Source: Alphaproteobacteria bacterium
GTDB lineage: Bacteria; Pseudomonadota; Alphaproteobacteria; WRAU01; Hepatincolaceae
Assembly: GCA_009780035.1 (NCBI GenBank)
Contig: WRAU01000002.1
Location: 1 to 64,000 of the forward strand
Direction: 5' to 3'
DNA length: 64,000 nt
Below, piece after piece: positions 16,010 through 25,511 of this stretch. The translations under genes and the position numbers were made by a program. A model generated the notes under the pieces. It worked only from the letters and a program-made list of their open reading frames with translations. It ran no database searches and had not been told where the DNA came from. Position 1 is the stretch's first letter. Each line of letters starts with the position of its first letter.

Positions 16010-17614
16010 ATGTTAAAGAATAGGAAAGTATGGATAGTTGCAATAGTTTTAGTAGTTATTGCTGCAGTTTTTTTATTTAACAATAAATCCGATTCTAGTG
16101 ATTCTAATAACACTTTAAGGGTTGCCATTATGGGTGAGCCAGCCTCCTTAGATCCAAATTTCACTACAGGAACTTGGGAAAATATCATTTTAACCGATTT
16201 ATTCTCTGGTCTTACCGCAAAAAATGCTAAAGGAGAAACTGTTCCAGAATCTGCAGAATCTTGGAAAGTTAGCCCCGACGGCACAGTTTATACATTTTAT
16301 TTAAGAGATAATAAATGGTCTGACGGTATTCCTGTAACTGCCGCTGATTTTGAATTTGCTTACAAAAGAATTTTAAATCCAGAAACTGCTTCTTCTTATG
16401 CTTCAATGCTTTATGTTATTAAAGGAGCTAAAGACTATAATACAGGCAAAGCTGGAGTTGAAGGTTTAGGTGTAAAAGCAATTGATGATAAAACTTTGCA
16501 AATAACCCTAGAACATCCAACCAGCTATTTTATATCTATGCTGCATCATTATACTTTTAGCCCATTGCCGAAACATGCGGTAGAAAAATATGGCAAAGAA
16601 TGGTCTAAACCTGGCAACATGGTTAGCAATGGTGCTTATAAACTTGTGGAATGGAAGCCGCAGTCTTATGTTAAAGCAGCTAGAAACGAGTTCTATTACA
16701 ATAATGCCAATACTAAAATTGATAATGTGGTTTATTATACCCAAGAAGATAGAGCTGCAATTTTAAAAAGATTCCGTTCAAATGAAATTGATATTGCCGA
16801 TGATTTTGCATCCGATCAATACGAATGGATAGCTGCCAATTTACCAGGACAGTATGATGTTTCTCCATATATGGGTATTTATTACTTTGCTATTAATATG
16901 AAGGATAAAATCATGTCTAACCCAAAAGTTAGAGAAGCAATTAATTTAGCCATAGATAGAGAATTTATTACCAGTAAAGTTTTAAAATCTGGTGAAATTC
17001 CTGCAACATCTTTTGTTCCAATTGGTGTTAAAAATTATAAGCCGGCAGAATTTTCTTTTAAAAATATGTCTAAAGAGGAAAGAATAGCTAAAGCTAAGCA
17101 GCTATTGTTAGATGCAGGCTATAATGAGCAGAATCCTTTGTCAGTTGAAATTTCTTATAATACATCAGAAAATCATAAGAAAGTTTCAATAGCGGTTGCA
17201 AATATGCTAAAAGATATTGGCATAAACTATACTTTAACCAATAAGGAAGTTGCCGTGCATTATAAAGATATGCAAAACGGTAATTTCCAAATTGGCAGAG
17301 CCGGCTGGATTGCCGATTATGATGATCCTGCTTCTTTCCTTTATATTGGTGAAACTGGTGTGGGTAATAATTATGCTAAGTTTTCTAGCAAGCAATATGA
17401 TGACGATTTTGCTAAAGCTAAAACTTTATCGTCTGAGGCTGCAAGAAACGAATTTTATAAAGCAGCTGAAAGAATATTATTAGACAGTGCTGCATATATT
17501 CCTATTTACTATTATGTGAGTCATAATTTAGTTTCTAATAGGATAGAAGGATTTATTCCAAATGTCTCTAATACTCACCCAGCAAAATATATTTCCTTTA
17601 AGGAGGTTAAGTAA
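16010..17614 (+). CDS. oppA: Peptide ABC transporter substrate-binding protein
   Basis: SBP family 5 binding protein for oligopeptide import. The protein is 534 aa. Family motifs: LRVAIMGEPASLDPNF, LYSG-like LFSGLTAKNAKG, FYLRDNKWSDGIPVTAADF, and the C-terminal half with VREAINLAIDREFI and RAGWIADYDDPASFL. The N-terminus (residues 7-26) is a membrane helix with no lipobox Cys and no clear cleavage motif, so it may stay anchored in the inner membrane. It has its own promoter and a terminator after it, so it can be made in excess over oppBCDF. Confidence 0.93.
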   Translation: MLKNRKVWIVAIVLVVIAAVFLFNNKSDSSDSNNTLRVAIMGEPASLDPNFTTGTWENIILTDLFSGLTAKNAKGETVPESAESWKVSPDGTVYTFYLRDNKWSDGIPVTAADFEFAYKRILNPETASSYASMLYVIKGAKDYNTGKAGVEGLGVKAIDDKTLQITLEHPTSYFISMLHHYTFSPLPKHAVEKYGKEWSKPGNMVSNGAYKLVEWKPQSYVKAARNEFYYNNANTKIDNVVYYTQEDRAAILKRFRSNEIDIADDFASDQYEWIAANLPGQYDVSPYMGIYYFAINMKDKIMSNPKVREAINLAIDREFITSKVLKSGEIPATSFVPIGVKNYKPAEFSFKNMSKEERIAKAKQLLLDAGYNEQNPLSVEISYNTSENHKKVSIAVANMLKDIGINYTLTNKEVAVHYKDMQNGNFQIGRAGWIADYDDPASFLYIGETGVGNNYAKFSSKQYDDDFAKAKTLSSEAARNEFYKAAERILLDSAAYIPIYYYVSHNLVSNRIEGFIPNVSNTHPAKYISFKEVK

Positions 17615-17643
17615 GTTAATAAATTATTATTAGCAAAAACTCA

Positions 17644-17680
17644 AAAAGGGAATACTTAAAAAAGAGTGTTCCCTTTTTTA
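17644..17680 (+). terminator. Intrinsic terminator after oppA
   Basis: AAAAAGGGAATACT paired with AGTGTTCCCTTTTTT (one wobble) and a T run. It separates oppA from oppBCDF. The rest of the gap to 17804 is AT-rich, with a possible second promoter. Confidence 0.85.
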
Positions 17681-17804
17681 TTTTAATGCAAAGTGTGCTT
17701 GGTATATAAAATTATATATGTAATATTTATATGAAACATTATGGCAGCTAAATGAACGATTATTAATTTAAAAGTATTAAAAAATTTATTTAAAGAGAGG
17801 GTTT

Positions 17805-18725
17805 ATGGTATCTTATATATTAAAACGGTTATTGATATTTGTGCCAACATTATTTATAATCATAACCGCTTCGTTCTTCTTAATGAGAATGGCGCCTGGC
17901 AGTCCGTTTGACGGCGAACGGGCTATTAGTGAGGAAATTCGTGCAAACATTCTAAAGTCTTACGATTTAGATAAGCCAATGTTTCAGCAATATACTAATT
18001 ACCTTTTTAATGTAATTAGAGGCGATTTCGGACCATCTTTAAAAATTAAAGACTTTACAGTGTCTGAGCTAATTTATAAATCAGCTCCAACCAGCCTGAC
18101 ATTAGGTTTTCTAGCAATGTTTATTGCTGTCCTTTTGGGGGTATTTTTAGGATCAATTTCGGCACTGCATCAAAATTCTAAAATGGATTACTCTATTATG
18201 AGTTTTGCAATGGTTGGGATAGTTATACCCAACTATGCTATTGCTCCTATATTAACCTTAATTTTCGGCATTTATTTAGCTATACTGCCAGTAGGCGGCT
18301 GGTATGGAGTTTCTTATATGATTCTTCCTACAATTGCCCTATCGTTGCCTTATATTGCCTATATTGCACGGATAACTAGGGGAAGCATGCTGGATGTATT
18401 ATCAACCAATTTTATAAGAACAGCATATGCCAAAGGATTATCTGAGCGGAAAATTCTATTTAAGCATGCTCTTAAACCTGCTATATTGCCGGTTGTATCA
18501 TATTTAGGACCGTCAATTGCTGGAATTATGACCGGGAGCGTGGTAATTGAAAGTATTTTTGATATTCCAGGTCTAGGCAGATATTTTATTCAAGGCTCAC
18601 TTAATAGAGATTATCCTTTGGTAATGGGTTTAGTAATTTTCTATGCTTTTATAATTATTACCATGAATTTAATTGTAGATATTCTATATGCGTATCTTGA
18701 TCCAAAAGTAAAATTAGATAAATAG
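17805..18725 (+). CDS. oppB: Oligopeptide ABC transporter permease
   Basis: The protein is 306 aa with six membrane segments, DppB/OppB type. N-terminus MVSYILKRLLIFVPTLFIII, conserved RMAPGSPFDGER, and the EAA loop (RTAYAKGLSERKILFKHALK) that contacts the ATPases. The end YAYLDPKVKLD is typical. First gene of the oppBCDF operon, with AGAGAGGG upstream. Confidence 0.94.
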   Translation: MVSYILKRLLIFVPTLFIIITASFFLMRMAPGSPFDGERAISEEIRANILKSYDLDKPMFQQYTNYLFNVIRGDFGPSLKIKDFTVSELIYKSAPTSLTLGFLAMFIAVLLGVFLGSISALHQNSKMDYSIMSFAMVGIVIPNYAIAPILTLIFGIYLAILPVGGWYGVSYMILPTIALSLPYIAYIARITRGSMLDVLSTNFIRTAYAKGLSERKILFKHALKPAILPVVSYLGPSIAGIMTGSVVIESIFDIPGLGRYFIQGSLNRDYPLVMGLVIFYAFIIITMNLIVDILYAYLDPKVKLDK

Positions 18726-18735
18726 GAAAAAGCTG

Positions 18736-19638
18736 ATGATGTTTAATAAAGAAAAAATTAATGACTTAAGTTTAGATAAACTGCAAATCAGCAGCAGTAT
18801 TTACCGCGATGCTTTAATTCGCTTTAAACGGCACAAAATGGCAATGACTTCGCTTTTAATTTTAGGGCTAGTTATTCTGCTTGCCATGATTGAACCTTGG
18901 TTTAGTCCATATGCTTATGATTATGTAGATTGGAATGTAGCATTTCCCTCAGCCCCTAGTATATCGCAAGGGCATATTTTCGGCACAGACAGCAATGGAC
19001 GCGATTTATTCGTGCGTTTAATGATGGGCGTGCGGATTTCTATCATAATAGGGCTGCTTGCCTCAATGGTAAGCCTTACTATCGGTGTGCTATGGGGCAG
19101 TATTTCTGGATATTTAGGCGGTAAAACTGATTTAATTATGATGAGAATAATAGATATTCTATACGCTGTGCCTTTTATGTTTTTAATTATTATTTTAGTG
19201 GTGGTGTTCGGTAAAAATATTTATTTGATATTTATTTCAATCGGAGCTATCAGCTGGCTTACTATGGCAAGAATTGTGCGGGGACAAACCATATCAATTA
19301 AAAATAAAGAATATATAGAGGCAGCAAAGTCTTATTCTTTACCAACGCATTTAATAATCAGCCGCCATGTTATACCTAATCTGCTTTCTACGGTAATAAT
19401 TTACTTAACATTAACTATTCCGCAGGTAATTTTGGTAGAAAGTTTTATATCATTTTTAGGACTAGGCGTGCAAGAACCGAATACTAGCTTAGGCGTGCTT
19501 ATTGCCGAAGGGTCGCGGGTAATTGAAGATTACCCTTGGATGTTTTTTGCGCCATTCGTGTTTTTAGCAACAATTTTGTTTTGCTTTAATTTCATCGGCG
19601 ACGGTATTAGAGACGCCCTAGACCAAACCAATAAATAG
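18736..19638 (+). CDS. oppC: Oligopeptide ABC transporter permease
   Basis: The protein is 300 aa, OppC/DppC type, with an N-terminal extension, a first membrane helix, a periplasmic loop containing HIFGTDSNGRDLFVRLMMG, and further helices. EAA loop seen as YIEAAKSYSLPTHLIISRHV. The end GDGIRDALD is the family signature. Ten bases after oppB. Confidence 0.94.
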   Translation: MMFNKEKINDLSLDKLQISSSIYRDALIRFKRHKMAMTSLLILGLVILLAMIEPWFSPYAYDYVDWNVAFPSAPSISQGHIFGTDSNGRDLFVRLMMGVRISIIIGLLASMVSLTIGVLWGSISGYLGGKTDLIMMRIIDILYAVPFMFLIIILVVVFGKNIYLIFISIGAISWLTMARIVRGQTISIKNKEYIEAAKSYSLPTHLIISRHVIPNLLSTVIIYLTLTIPQVILVESFISFLGLGVQEPNTSLGVLIAEGSRVIEDYPWMFFAPFVFLATILFCFNFIGDGIRDALDQTNK

Positions 19639-19649
19639 CGGAGAAAAAA

Positions 19650-20675
19650 ATGGAAAATGAAAAAAATAACACTCCGCTGCTGAGTGTTAAAGATTTAAAA
19701 GTCAATTTTAATACTCTAAGCGGCGGCGGTGCTGATGGCAAAGCAGCGGGTAAAATTTATGCCCTTAATGGCGTTAATTTTGATTTATATCACGAGGAAA
19801 CTCTAGCAATAGTTGGGGAAAGCGGAAGCGGTAAATCGCAGACAAGCCTAGCTATTATGGGGATTTTAGCAAAAAATGCCAATGTAGGTGGAGAAATTAA
19901 CTATCATGGTAAAAATCTTTTAACTCTTTCATCGAGCGAGTTGAATAAAATTCGCGGCACAAGCATTTCTATGATATTCCAAGATCCTATGACTTCTCTT
20001 AACCCTTATTTGCGGGTATCAACCCAATTAACTGAGGTTTTAACAGAAAAAGGAGTAAGCGAAGCTGATGCCAGAGCTAAAGCAATTGAAATTTTAAACA
20101 GCCTAAGCATTCCTAAGGCAGAAAAAGTAATTGATAACTATCCATATCAGTTTTCTGGCGGCATGCGGCAGCGGATTATGATTGCCATGAGCTTAATGAG
20201 CGATTCTGAAATTATTATTGCCGATGAACCAACAACAGCGCTTGATGTTACAATTCAAGCACAAATTTTAGATATTATCAATAAGCTAAAAACAAGCATG
20301 AAAAAAGCCATAATTTTTATTACTCACGATTTAGGGGTAGTAAGTGAAATTGCCGATAAAATTGCAGTGTTTTATGCCGGCGAAATTGTGGAGGTAGGCA
20401 CTCGTGATGAAATTTTTAACTCGCCAAAACATCCTTATACTATTGGACTGTTAAAAAGTATTCCAAGATTAGATCAAGATTCGCGTGAAAAATTATTTCT
20501 AATAGAAGGCAATCCTCCGCTTTTAAAAAGTGAGCCAGCATCGTGTTCTTTTAAAGATAGATGTAATAGTGCCATGGCAATTTGCAGAGAAAGCAAGCCA
20601 ACTAGGCAAGAAATCTCAAAAACTCATGCTTTTTCTTGCTTTAGATACGATAATAAGGAGAGCGGATATGAGTAA
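19650..20675 (+). CDS. oppD: Oligopeptide ABC transporter ATPase
   Basis: The protein is 341 aa. Walker A GESGSGKSQ, Q loop FQDPMTSLNP, signature FSGGMRQR, Walker B IIADEPTTALD, H-loop ITHDLG. The C-terminal oligopeptide-transporter domain has the four-Cys iron-sulfur-type region (CSFKDRCNSAMAIC ... CFRYD). A small Gly-rich insert near residues 20-30 (SGGGADGKAAG) is unusual. It overlaps the oppF start by eight bases. Confidence 0.95.
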   Translation: MENEKNNTPLLSVKDLKVNFNTLSGGGADGKAAGKIYALNGVNFDLYHEETLAIVGESGSGKSQTSLAIMGILAKNANVGGEINYHGKNLLTLSSSELNKIRGTSISMIFQDPMTSLNPYLRVSTQLTEVLTEKGVSEADARAKAIEILNSLSIPKAEKVIDNYPYQFSGGMRQRIMIAMSLMSDSEIIIADEPTTALDVTIQAQILDIINKLKTSMKKAIIFITHDLGVVSEIADKIAVFYAGEIVEVGTRDEIFNSPKHPYTIGLLKSIPRLDQDSREKLFLIEGNPPLLKSEPASCSFKDRCNSAMAICRESKPTRQEISKTHAFSCFRYDNKESGYE

Positions 20676-21639
20676 TGTTTTAAGTGTTGAAAATTTAAGT
20701 GTGAATTTTGATATTAGCATAAAAAAGAATTTCTTTTTTAGCTCTCCCGCTGCGTTGAAAGCAGTTGATAAAGTGAGTTTTAATTTAGGCGAGGAGGAAA
20801 TTTTAGGGATTGTGGGGGAATCTGGCTGCGGAAAATCTACCCTTGTTAAAGCCATTATGATGTTGAGTGATGGGCATATCTCGGGAGATATTATTATTAA
20901 TGGTAAAAATGTTAAAGGATTAAAGCCTAGTGAACTTAAAGAGGTGCGAAAAAATATTCAAATTATTTTTCAAGATCCGCTAGCGAGCTTGAATCCTAAA
21001 ATGCTTATTAAAGACATCATTGCCGAACCGCTGAAAGTATATTATCCAGAGCTTTCTAAAGCAGAGGTAATGGCAAAGGTTTTTGACATTATGGAAAAAG
21101 TTGGGCTGAATAAGAATGCTGCCAATCGCTACGCCCATGAATTTTCTGGCGGACAGTGCCAAAGAATTGGTATTGCTCGGGCGATGATTTTAAATCCGAA
21201 AATATTGATATGCGATGAATCAACTTCTGCCTTAGATGTTTCTATTAAAGCTCAAATACTTAATTTGCTGAAAGACTTAAAAGAACAGTTTAAAATGTCG
21301 GTGTTGTTTATATCGCACGATTTATCGGTAATTAAATACATAAGCGATAGAATTTTGGTATTTTATTTAGGGAATCTCATGGAAATTGCAGCAAGTGAAG
21401 ATATTTACAAACACCCTAAGCACCCATATACTAAAAGCCTGATATCCTCAATTCCGGGAGTTGCAAGCAAAAGTGAGCGGATAATTTTACAAGGTGATAT
21501 TCCCTCACCGTTAGACTTGCATGCCGGCTGTCCTTTTGCCGGCAGATGTTTTAAAGTGCAGGATAGATGCAGAATAGAAAAACCAGTGTTAGAGAAATTA
21601 TCAGAGAATTCGGCAGTTGCTTGTTTTTATCATGATTAA
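20668..21639 (+). CDS. oppF: Oligopeptide ABC transporter ATPase
   Basis: The protein is 323 aa. The start is the ATG at 20668, where AAGGAG sits seven bases upstream inside the end of oppD; a longer upstream reading frame is only overlap with oppD. Walker A GESGCGKST, signature FSGGQCQR, Walker B LICDESTSALD, H-loop ISHDLS, and the C-terminal Cys motif CPFAGRCFKVQDRC. Pairs with OppD to power the importer. Confidence 0.95.
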   Translation: MSNVLSVENLSVNFDISIKKNFFFSSPAALKAVDKVSFNLGEEEILGIVGESGCGKSTLVKAIMMLSDGHISGDIIINGKNVKGLKPSELKEVRKNIQIIFQDPLASLNPKMLIKDIIAEPLKVYYPELSKAEVMAKVFDIMEKVGLNKNAANRYAHEFSGGQCQRIGIARAMILNPKILICDESTSALDVSIKAQILNLLKDLKEQFKMSVLFISHDLSVIKYISDRILVFYLGNLMEIAASEDIYKHPKHPYTKSLISSIPGVASKSERIILQGDIPSPLDLHAGCPFAGRCFKVQDRCRIEKPVLEKLSENSAVACFYHD

Positions 21640-21645
21640 TTTTTA

Positions 21646-21770
21646 ATACCATCGTCATGCTGCGCTTGACACGGTATCCATTTGCAGGGTATTATATATT
21701 ATATGTTTGCATTTTGTGTATAATAGTTTTATGGATGCCGTGTCAAGCACGGCATGACGAGATGGTATAA
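21646..21770. repeat. Dispersed repeat family B, best-preserved copy (inverted arms)
   Basis: About 120 bp. Left arm TACCATCGTCATGC then GCTTGACACGGTATCCAT; the reverse complement of the right end reads TATACCATCTCGTCATGC then GCTTGACACGGCATCCAT. The arms are therefore near-identical inverted repeats of about 37 bases around an AT-rich centre, the form of a MITE-like or REP-like unit. No transposase is nearby. Confidence 0.85.
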
Positions 21771-21783
21771 AAAGGGAAAGATT

Positions 21784-22248
21784 ATGCAGAATTTAGTAAT
21801 AGGATCAGACCATAGAGGGTTTCAGCTTAAAGAATCTTTAAAACTTGCTCTTGGCAGAGAGTTTAATTTTATTGATGTAGGCTGCTATTCCGCAGAATCC
21901 GTAGATTATCCTTTAATTTCAGCTGATTTAGCTAAAAAATTGAAAGAAGTTGCAAAGGCAGACGGCGATGTGGAGGTTAGCAATACATTTGCAGTAATTA
22001 TATGCGGCAGTGGCATAGGTATTAGTATTGCGGTTAATAGGTTTCCATTTATTAGGGGGGCTCTTGTTTATAATGAAGAAGTGGCTAAAACCTCTAGGCA
22101 GCATAATAATGCCAATACCATCTGTTTGGCTGCAGACTATTTGTCAACCGATGAAGCGGTGCATTTTATAAAATTATTCGTAGCAGAAAAATTTGAGGGC
22201 GGCCGCCATCAAAGACGAGTAGATGAACTAGCTATTATTAATAAGTAA
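21784..22248 (+). CDS. rpiB: Ribose-5-phosphate isomerase B / RpiB-LacAB family sugar-phosphate isomerase
   Basis: The protein is 154 aa from the ATG at 21784, chosen because GGGAAAG precedes it and the family begins at about NLVIGSDHRGFQLK. An earlier in-frame ATG at 21754 lies inside the repeat. Active-site Cys in IICGSGIGISIAVNR; RQHNNANTICLAADYL matches the family. The rpiB-glyA order is common in alphaproteobacteria. LacAB-type substrates cannot be excluded by sequence alone. Confidence 0.93.
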   Translation: MQNLVIGSDHRGFQLKESLKLALGREFNFIDVGCYSAESVDYPLISADLAKKLKEVAKADGDVEVSNTFAVIICGSGIGISIAVNRFPFIRGALVYNEEVAKTSRQHNNANTICLAADYLSTDEAVHFIKLFVAEKFEGGRHQRRVDELAIINK

Positions 22249-22269
22249 ATAAGTTTCAATGCAATAATT

Positions 22270-22304
22270 CTGTAATATATTTGGATTTTTCAAATATATT
22301 ACAG
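22270..22304 (+). other. Perfect 14-bp hairpin between rpiB and glyA
   Basis: CTGTAATATATTTG / CAAATATATTACAG with a seven-base loop. There is no T run after it, so it is not a classic terminator. It lies 35 bases before the glyA start and could affect glyA translation or mRNA decay. Confidence 0.6.
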
Positions 22305-22339
22305 GGTTGTTATTAATCCATAGCCAGAGGGGTGTAGTA

Positions 22340-23608
22340 ATGAATTTTGATTTTTTAAATAAAGATTTATCTCGTGATAATGAAATTAAAAATTTAATCA
22401 ATGAGGAATTGCAAAGACAGCAGCATAATATAGAGCTGATTGCCTCTGAGAATATTGTTTCTAAGGCAGTGCTCGAGGCTCAGGGCAGTATTCTTACTAA
22501 CAAATATGCGGAAGGCTATCCTAATAAAAGATACTATGGCGGCTGTGAAGTGGTAGATAAAATAGAGCAGCTAGCTATTGACAGAGCCTGCCAGCTATTT
22601 AATTGCAAGTTTGCCAATGTGCAGCCGCATAGTGGTTCACAGGCAAATATGGCTATTTATATGGCGCTATTAAATGTTGGCGATACGATAATGGGAATGG
22701 ATTTAAACGCTGGCGGACATTTAACACATGGGGCAAGTGTTTCTTTTTCTGGCAAACTTTATAAGTCTGTATCTTATGGAGTAAATGAAAACAATATGCA
22801 AATAGATTATGCAGAGGTAGAAAAAACTGCTATGGAACATAAGCCAAAGCTAATTATTGCTGGGGGTAGTTCGTATTCAAGAATTATAGATTTCAAGAAA
22901 TTTCGGGAAATTGCCGATAAAGTAGGAGCCTATTTGTGGGTAGATATGGCGCATTTTGCTGGGCTTGTAGCGGTGGGAGAATATCCTAGTCCGCTATTGC
23001 ATGCTCATGTTTGCACCTCTACTACTCATAAAACTCTTAGAGGACCTCGCGGCGGCTTGATTTTAAGCAATGATGAGGCTATCATGAAAAAAGTTAATTC
23101 TGCAATTTTTCCGGGTTCTCAAGGCGGTCCGCTAATGCATGTGATTGCCGCTAAGGCAGTGGCTTTTTTTGAGGCGATGAGTACTGATTATAAAGAATAT
23201 ATAAAACAGGTTATTAAAAATGCTAAACATATGGCAGCAGAATTTGAATCCTGTGGATTTCCAGTAGTTTCAGGCGGAACGGATTCACATTTATTTATGA
23301 TAGATGTATCGCACTTAGGAATTAATGGTAAACAGGCAGAAACAATCTTAGATAGCGTCCATATTACCTGCAATAAAAATTCCTTGCCGTTTGATAAATT
23401 GCCGCCATCTAAAACTTCTGGCATTCGCTTAGGAACTCCTGCTATAACTAGCAGAGGTTTTGGAACAGCTGAAGTATCGGCAGTGGCTAGCATGATTATA
23501 GAAGTTTTAAAAAATATTAATGCTGAAACTTCAACCCTAAATGGCAATGTAGCTGCTAGTATATCGCAAAAAGTTAAAGATTTATGCGGCAGATTCCCGA
23601 TATATTAA
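22340..23608 (+). CDS. glyA: Serine hydroxymethyltransferase
   Basis: PLP enzyme converting serine and tetrahydrofolate to glycine and methylene-THF. The protein is 422 aa from the ATG at 22340 (AGAGGGG upstream). PLP-lysine motif [13 protein letters not shown], the N-terminal [20 protein letters not shown], and [15 protein letters not shown] are all present. Downstream of rpiB in the same direction. Confidence 0.97.
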   Translation: MNFDFLNKDLSRDNEIKNLINEELQRQQHNIELIASENIVSKAVLEAQGSILTNKYAEGYPNKRYYGGCEVVDKIEQLAIDRACQLFNCKFANVQPHSGSQANMAIYMALLNVGDTIMGMDLNAGGHLTHGASVSFSGKLYKSVSYGVNENNMQIDYAEVEKTAMEHKPKLIIAGGSSYSRIIDFKKFREIADKVGAYLWVDMAHFAGLVAVGEYPSPLLHAHVCTSTTHKTLRGPRGGLILSNDEAIMKKVNSAIFPGSQGGPLMHVIAAKAVAFFEAMSTDYKEYIKQVIKNAKHMAAEFESCGFPVVSGGTDSHLFMIDVSHLGINGKQAETILDSVHITCNKNSLPFDKLPPSKTSGIRLGTPAITSRGFGTAEVSAVASMIIEVLKNINAETSTLNGNVAASISQKVKDLCGRFPIY

Positions 23609-23611
23609 AAT

Positions 23612-23765
23612 ATATCGTCATACCAGCGAAGCTGGTATCCATCGGATTAACTATCAAACGATAATCTAATTTATGTTGCAGCACTCTGCAAATGGATACG
23701 ACTTTCGTTGGTATGATGATGGGGAAGTGGATGCTGCCGTGTCAAGCCCAGCATGATGAAAGTTA
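23612..23765. repeat. Dispersed repeat family B, composite copy
   Basis: Arms TCGTCATACCAGCGAAGC and (inverted) CGTTGGTATGATGA flank an AT-rich centre containing TGCAAATGGATAC. A further partial right arm GGATGCTGCCGTGTCAAGCC ending CATGATGA follows. It looks like one full element plus half of another, lying between glyA and the next gene. Confidence 0.65.
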
Positions 23766-23783
23766 AATTAAAGGAGAAAGTAA

Positions 23784-24209
23784 ATGCAGGTAAAAGCCCA
23801 AATGTATATTAGTGCAAGTGTGAATGATATATTTGAGGCATTTGCTGACCCTGTTAAAATTGCTAAATTCTGGTTTGATGGCGGCAGCTCAGCTAGATGG
23901 GCTGCGGGCGAAACTATCCAACTTATAAGCAAAACTTATAATGCCAGCATTCCTATAAAGGTTATTGAAGCAGAGGGGAATCATATTAAATATACATGGG
24001 GCGAGAGTGCTGGTGCAAGAGAAGTAGATATTACTATTGAATCCCACGGAGATAAGAGTTTAGTAGTTGTGGTTGAACGCGGCTTTGTTGATGGCGATAT
24101 TTATAATATGCTGCGGAACAAAGGCGGCTGGGTTAATATGCTAACTTGCTTGAAAGCCTATCTTGAGGATGGTATTACTACTTTGCATAGTGCTTTGGTG
24201 GAAGATTAA
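23784..24209 (+). CDS. SRPBCC / AHSA1-like domain protein
   Basis: The protein is 141 aa, a single START-like helix-grip domain. It begins with the usual strand QVKAQMYISASVNDIFEAFADP and has the hydrophobic-pocket strand pattern IKYTWGESAGAREVDITIE, ending with a long C-terminal helix (GWVNMLTCLKAYLEDG). Such proteins bind small hydrophobic ligands or assist Hsp90-like chaperones; a role here is not known. AAAGGAGAAAG supports the start. It ends five bases from the convergent DsbA-like gene, with no terminator visible. Confidence 0.8.
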   Translation: MQVKAQMYISASVNDIFEAFADPVKIAKFWFDGGSSARWAAGETIQLISKTYNASIPIKVIEAEGNHIKYTWGESAGAREVDITIESHGDKSLVVVVERGFVDGDIYNMLRNKGGWVNMLTCLKAYLEDGITTLHSALVED

Positions 24210-24214
24210 TATTA

Positions 24215-24838
24215 TTACTTTGCTTTATTTAAGCCCTGCATAATTGTTTCTAATTTTTGTGCTCCCACAATTACATATTTTTTATTGATTACTAGGGTAG
24301 GGGCGCTGGTAATCCCGTAAGAATTAGCTAAGCTCAAATCTTCCTCTACACCAAGCAGACTTTGCGGACTATTAAAAAATTCTTGCCATTCGGCAAAATT
24401 AATATTAGTAGATTGAACGATTTTTTCAATAACTGCCGTATCGCTGATATTAAGATTTTTTACAAATAAACCTTCCTGCAAAGCATCAAAAATATCCCAA
24501 TAACTATTATTGCCGCCAACTAAATAAGCTGCTTTGGCTGCAATTAGGGCGGGCATAGAATATGGGAATAGAAAATCTGTTTTTCTCATGCCATCTATAT
24601 TAAAGCGATGTCCATCGTCGTTAATATTAGCATGCTCCCAATGCTTAAGAATTTCTTCTTTTGCAGCATGGTGAGAATCAAACATGCTGTTAAAATCACG
24701 AGGTTCATGCACTAGGGCAAATGAGCGATGGACAATTTCTATATCTGGCATTGCTGATGCAATTTGCCGCATGCGCCACGACATAGGAAAACAAAAGCTG
24801 CAAATAACATCATGAAAAAATTCAACTTTAATAGCCAT
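24215..24838 (-). CDS. DsbA-family (FrnE-like) thioredoxin-fold oxidoreductase
   Basis: The protein is 207 aa from the ATG at 24838; a longer reading frame upstream overlaps the next gene and lacks support. It begins KVEFFHDVICSFCFPMSW, placing the active-site CSFC at residues about 13-16, and ends with the cis-Pro region GITSAPTLVINKKYVIVGAQ, as in FrnE/YwbO cytoplasmic DsbA-like proteins. No signal peptide, so it is probably cytoplasmic. Co-directional with the GyrI-like gene, four bases apart. Confidence 0.88.
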   Translation of the reverse strand: MAIKVEFFHDVICSFCFPMSWRMRQIASAMPDIEIVHRSFALVHEPRDFNSMFDSHHAAKEEILKHWEHANINDDGHRFNIDGMRKTDFLFPYSMPALIAAKAAYLVGGNNSYWDIFDALQEGLFVKNLNISDTAVIEKIVQSTNINFAEWQEFFNSPQSLLGVEEDLSLANSYGITSAPTLVINKKYVIVGAQKLETIMQGLNKAK

Positions 24839-24842
24839 GATT

Positions 24843-25373
24843 TTATCTTTTATCAGCCAATAAAGGAATATATATTTCAGTAATGGAAGAATCTCCGCTG
24901 ATAACAACATATCTTTCAAATGGTGAATAACCGGAGTCTCTTACTAGTCCTTTTTCTTTTAAATAGGCATCTGCAGCTTGCCAAGAACTGCCTAAACTTT
25001 CGTGTGATCCTTCATGAATAACTTTAAGCATGAATTTTTGATCTGGAATAGTGCCTGCTAAAATGGTTTTATCGCCGTCTAACAGAGCTTCTATATTTTC
25101 TCTTTTACTGGCTTGAGGGTCTATTTCTATGGCATTGGCAAAAGCTGCCATATAAGGTTCAGTAGGATTCACGCTATGATATATGCACAATGTGGCGGCA
25201 GAAAAACTACTTTGTTTTATAGCAAGAGCTCCTTTTTTAACTAAATTTTCTAATTTAGTGTAATTTTCATTAATTACATTGTTGAATTTTTCTGGCATAC
25301 TTTGATGATTTTCAATTCCTATAAAAAATAATTTTGTAAAAGATTGAATGCCGACAATGGTTGTTCTACTCAT
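24843..25373 (-). CDS. GyrI-like effector-binding domain protein
   Basis: The protein is 176 aa. The second half carries the GyrI-like pattern: KVIHEGSHESLGSSWQAADA, then PFERYVV and the closing strand TEIYIPLL. These folds bind small organic molecules, alone or as regulator effector domains; no DNA-binding domain is present here. AGGAG is found upstream of the start on the minus strand. First gene of a two-gene unit with the DsbA-like gene. Confidence 0.75.
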   Translation of the reverse strand: MSRTTIVGIQSFTKLFFIGIENHQSMPEKFNNVINENYTKLENLVKKGALAIKQSSFSAATLCIYHSVNPTEPYMAAFANAIEIDPQASKRENIEALLDGDKTILAGTIPDQKFMLKVIHEGSHESLGSSWQAADAYLKEKGLVRDSGYSPFERYVVISGDSSITEIYIPLLADKR

Positions 25374-25511
25374 AATATAAACTCCTATTAACTATAAAAA
25401 ACATAGCATAATTAGTTATGATTGCAAAATGAAATTAGTTTTAGGAAAAATTATTAATGTATTTAAATTTGTAAAAATTTTTAAGGGTATTGTTTGAGAT
25501 TTAAAATTTTA

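Noticed and set aside
20530..20667. Longer start for oppF
   Set aside because: The extra 46 codons overlap oppD and do not look like an ABC ATPase; the ATG at 20668 has a strong ribosome site.
21754..21783. Earlier start for rpiB
   Set aside because: The extra codons come from the right arm of a dispersed repeat; the ATG at 21784 has its own ribosome site and matches the family start.
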